From Metabacillus bambusae (lineage in GTDB: Bacteria > Bacillota > Bacilli > Bacillales > Bacillaceae): 64,000 nucleotides of DNA. The translations under genes and the position numbers were made by a program. Shown one piece after another: positions 62,755 to 64,000 of this stretch (position 1 is the stretch's first letter; every line of letters starts with the position of its first letter). A model generated the notes under the pieces. It worked only from the letters and a program-made list of their open reading frames with translations, searched no databases and was not told the DNA's origin. The DNA is taken from positions 1-64,000 of the forward strand of contig NZ_JAGDEL010000004.1 of the NCBI RefSeq assembly GCF_017497975.1, read 5' to 3'.

Positions 62755-64000
62755 CTATTTCCCTTCAAAAAACCCGGATGGTTCTACATTAAGGTTTATG
62801 TTAATTTGCTTGATTTCTAGATACTCTTCAAAGCCATATGTTCCCAAATCTCTTCCAATTCCACTTTGCTTGTATCCGCCCCATGGCGCCTCATTAAATG
62901 TTGGATGATACGTATTGATCCATGTAATTCCTGCACGTAATTGGCGAATCACTCGTTGTGCTTTAGCTCCATCATTCGTGAAAACAGCACCAGCTAAACC
63001 AAAAGCTGTACCATTCGCTAATTCAATAGCTTCCTCTTCTGTTTTGAAGGTTTGAATCACTAAAACTGGACCAAAAATCTCTTCTTGAACAATTCTCATA
63101 TTAGGGGTTGTATCTCCAAAAATAGTAGGCTCAACATAATAACCCTTTGAGAAATCACCCTCAACAATTCGATTACCGCCACAAAGCAAAGTGGCTCCTT
63201 CTTTTTTGCCAATTTCAATATAGTCCAAAACGTTATTCATATGGTCTTCTGATACAAGTGGTCCCATTTCGACACCTTTTTCCCAGCCTGGACCAACTTT
63301 GATCATTTTGGCACGTTTAACTAATTCAGGTACAAACTTTTCATATAAACTTTCTTCTAGCACTAAACGTGACCCTGCCGAACACACTTGACCTTGATTT
63401 GCAAAAATAGCAAATAGTGCGTAATCAACTGCTGCTTCAAAATCTGCATCAGCAAACACGATATTAGGAGATTTACCACCTAATTCTAAGCTGATTTTTT
63501 TTACCGTATCTGCTGCGGATTTCATTAATTTAATACCTGTATCAGTACCGCCTGTAAAGGAAACTTTATCAACATCAGGATTTGACACAAGTTCTGCCCC
63601 AACCTTTCTTCCAGACCCTAGTACTAGATTTACAACTCCTGGTGGAAATCCTACTTCATCAATAATTTCAAACAGGCGAATAACAGAAAGTGGTGTTTGT
63701 TGTGCTGGTTTCACGATTACCGTACAACCTGCAGCAAGAGCAGCAGCAATTTTTTGGTTGGCCATGACTAGAGGATAGTTCCAAGGTACAATGATCCCCA
63801 CAACCCCAATTGCTTCTCGAACAACCATTGCTTGAATGTCATCAGGTACATCGTAAGTTTGACCATGTGGTTTAGTTGCCAACCCTGCATAATAACGTAA
63901 TTGGTTCACAGCATCTTCAACGTCTGCTATCGACTCTCTTACTGTTTTTCCATTATTTAACGTATCCAAATAGGCGAATTCTTCTTTTCTTTCTTCTAAT
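62755..64000 (-). CDS. Aldehyde dehydrogenase, N-terminus outside the window
   Basis: At least 415 residues, frame open to the right edge. VVGIIVPWNYPLVMANQKIAAAL, the NAD-binding FTGGTDTGIKLM, catalytic Glu in SLELGGKSPNIVF and Cys in FANQGQVCSAGSR are all intact. In hydroxyproline catabolism an enzyme of this superfamily oxidises alpha-ketoglutarate semialdehyde; similarity to betaine-aldehyde dehydrogenase types means that specificity is open. It is the most upstream gene of the cluster visible here. Confidence 0.9.
   Translation of the reverse strand, partial: LEERKEEFAYLDTLNNGKTVRESIADVEDAVNQLRYYAGLATKPHGQTYDVPDDIQAMVVREAIGVVGIIVPWNYPLVMANQKIAAALAAGCTVIVKPAQQTPLSVIRLFEIIDEVGFPPGVVNLVLGSGRKVGAELVSNPDVDKVSFTGGTDTGIKLMKSAADTVKKISLELGGKSPNIVFADADFEAAVDYALFAIFANQGQVCSAGSRLVLEESLYEKFVPELVKRAKMIKVGPGWEKGVEMGPLVSEDHMNNVLDYIEIGKKEGATLLCGGNRIVEGDFSKGYYVEPTIFGDTTPNMRIVQEEIFGPVLVIQTFKTEEEAIELANGTAFGLAGAVFTNDGAKAQRVIRQLRAGITWINTYHPTFNEAPWGGYKQSGIGRDLGTYGFEEYLEIKQININLNVEPSGFFEGK

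Noticed and set aside
1-64000. CRISPR arrays, tRNA and rRNA genes
   Set aside because: No regularly spaced short direct repeats were seen and no tRNA or rRNA consensus was recognised by eye; a covariance-model scan would be needed to exclude them fully.

Overview
The window looks like chromosomal DNA of a spore-forming, low-GC Bacillaceae. The grounds are AT-rich sequence, AGGAGG-type ribosome binding sites, cre-like CcpA sites, a Tyr T-box, a Spo0E-like phosphatase gene, and a B12 operon whose order matches the cobI operon described for Bacillus (Priestia) megaterium. No rRNA, tRNA, CRISPR array or intact prophage was seen.

Layout. (1) 1-516: the end of an IS3-type element that has cut off a secreted-esterase-like gene. 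(2) About 0.9-15.4 kb: a sulfate-ester utilisation region with three cytoplasmic sulfatases. Each is paired with a transporter of a different family: an ABC importer (CUT1), a GPH symporter and an SSS symporter. Two AraC-type regulators, several cre sites and a promoter module shared by two of the units accompany them. (3) 16.2-20.4 kb: a Fur-type ferric siderophore/citrate ABC transporter. (4) 20.9-40.5 kb: about 20 kb of minus-strand genes for the anaerobic-type cobalamin pathway: cbiW-cbiH60-cbiX-cbiJ-cbiC-cbiD-cbiET-cbiL-cbiF-cbiG-cbiA-cbiP-(cobT remnant)-cysGA-cbiY-like-pduX-like-bluB-cbiM-cbiN-cbiQ-cbiO. Two cobalamin riboswitches in tandem precede them, each with its own terminator, and 160-bp repeats lie among them. 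(5) 40.8-42 kb: gene remnants (ABC ATPase, transposase-like, iron alcohol dehydrogenase). (6) 42.4-47 kb: a membrane protein, tyrosyl-tRNA synthetase behind a T-box, a MarR regulator, an MFS exporter and a Spo0E-like gene. One 20-bp palindrome lies at all three promoters. (7) 47.8-56.9 kb: pyruvate phosphate dikinase with its regulatory kinase, a lone sugar-binding protein, alanine dehydrogenase, an alanine:Na+ symporter and a flavodoxin-fold quinone reductase. (8) 57-64 kb: a hydroxyproline/D-amino-acid-type catabolic cluster, continuing past the right edge.

How the genes work together. The sulfatase region would import small sulfated compounds, remove sulfate in the cytosol, and be controlled by AraC activators and carbon catabolite control. 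The cob operon would insert cobalt early (CbiX) and run to cobyric acid, with nucleotide-loop support (PduX-like, BluB) and cobalt uptake (CbiMNQO), under double B12 feedback. The local cobT is a remnant, so lower-ligand activation must rely on another copy or has been lost.

Two families of interspersed repeats are scattered through the window: about 160 bp in six copies, and about 220 bp in two copies. The most notable signals are the three-operator MarR set around TyrRS, exporter and Spo0E; the shared AraC/cre promoter module; the tandem riboswitches; and compensatory base changes in the 160-bp repeats.
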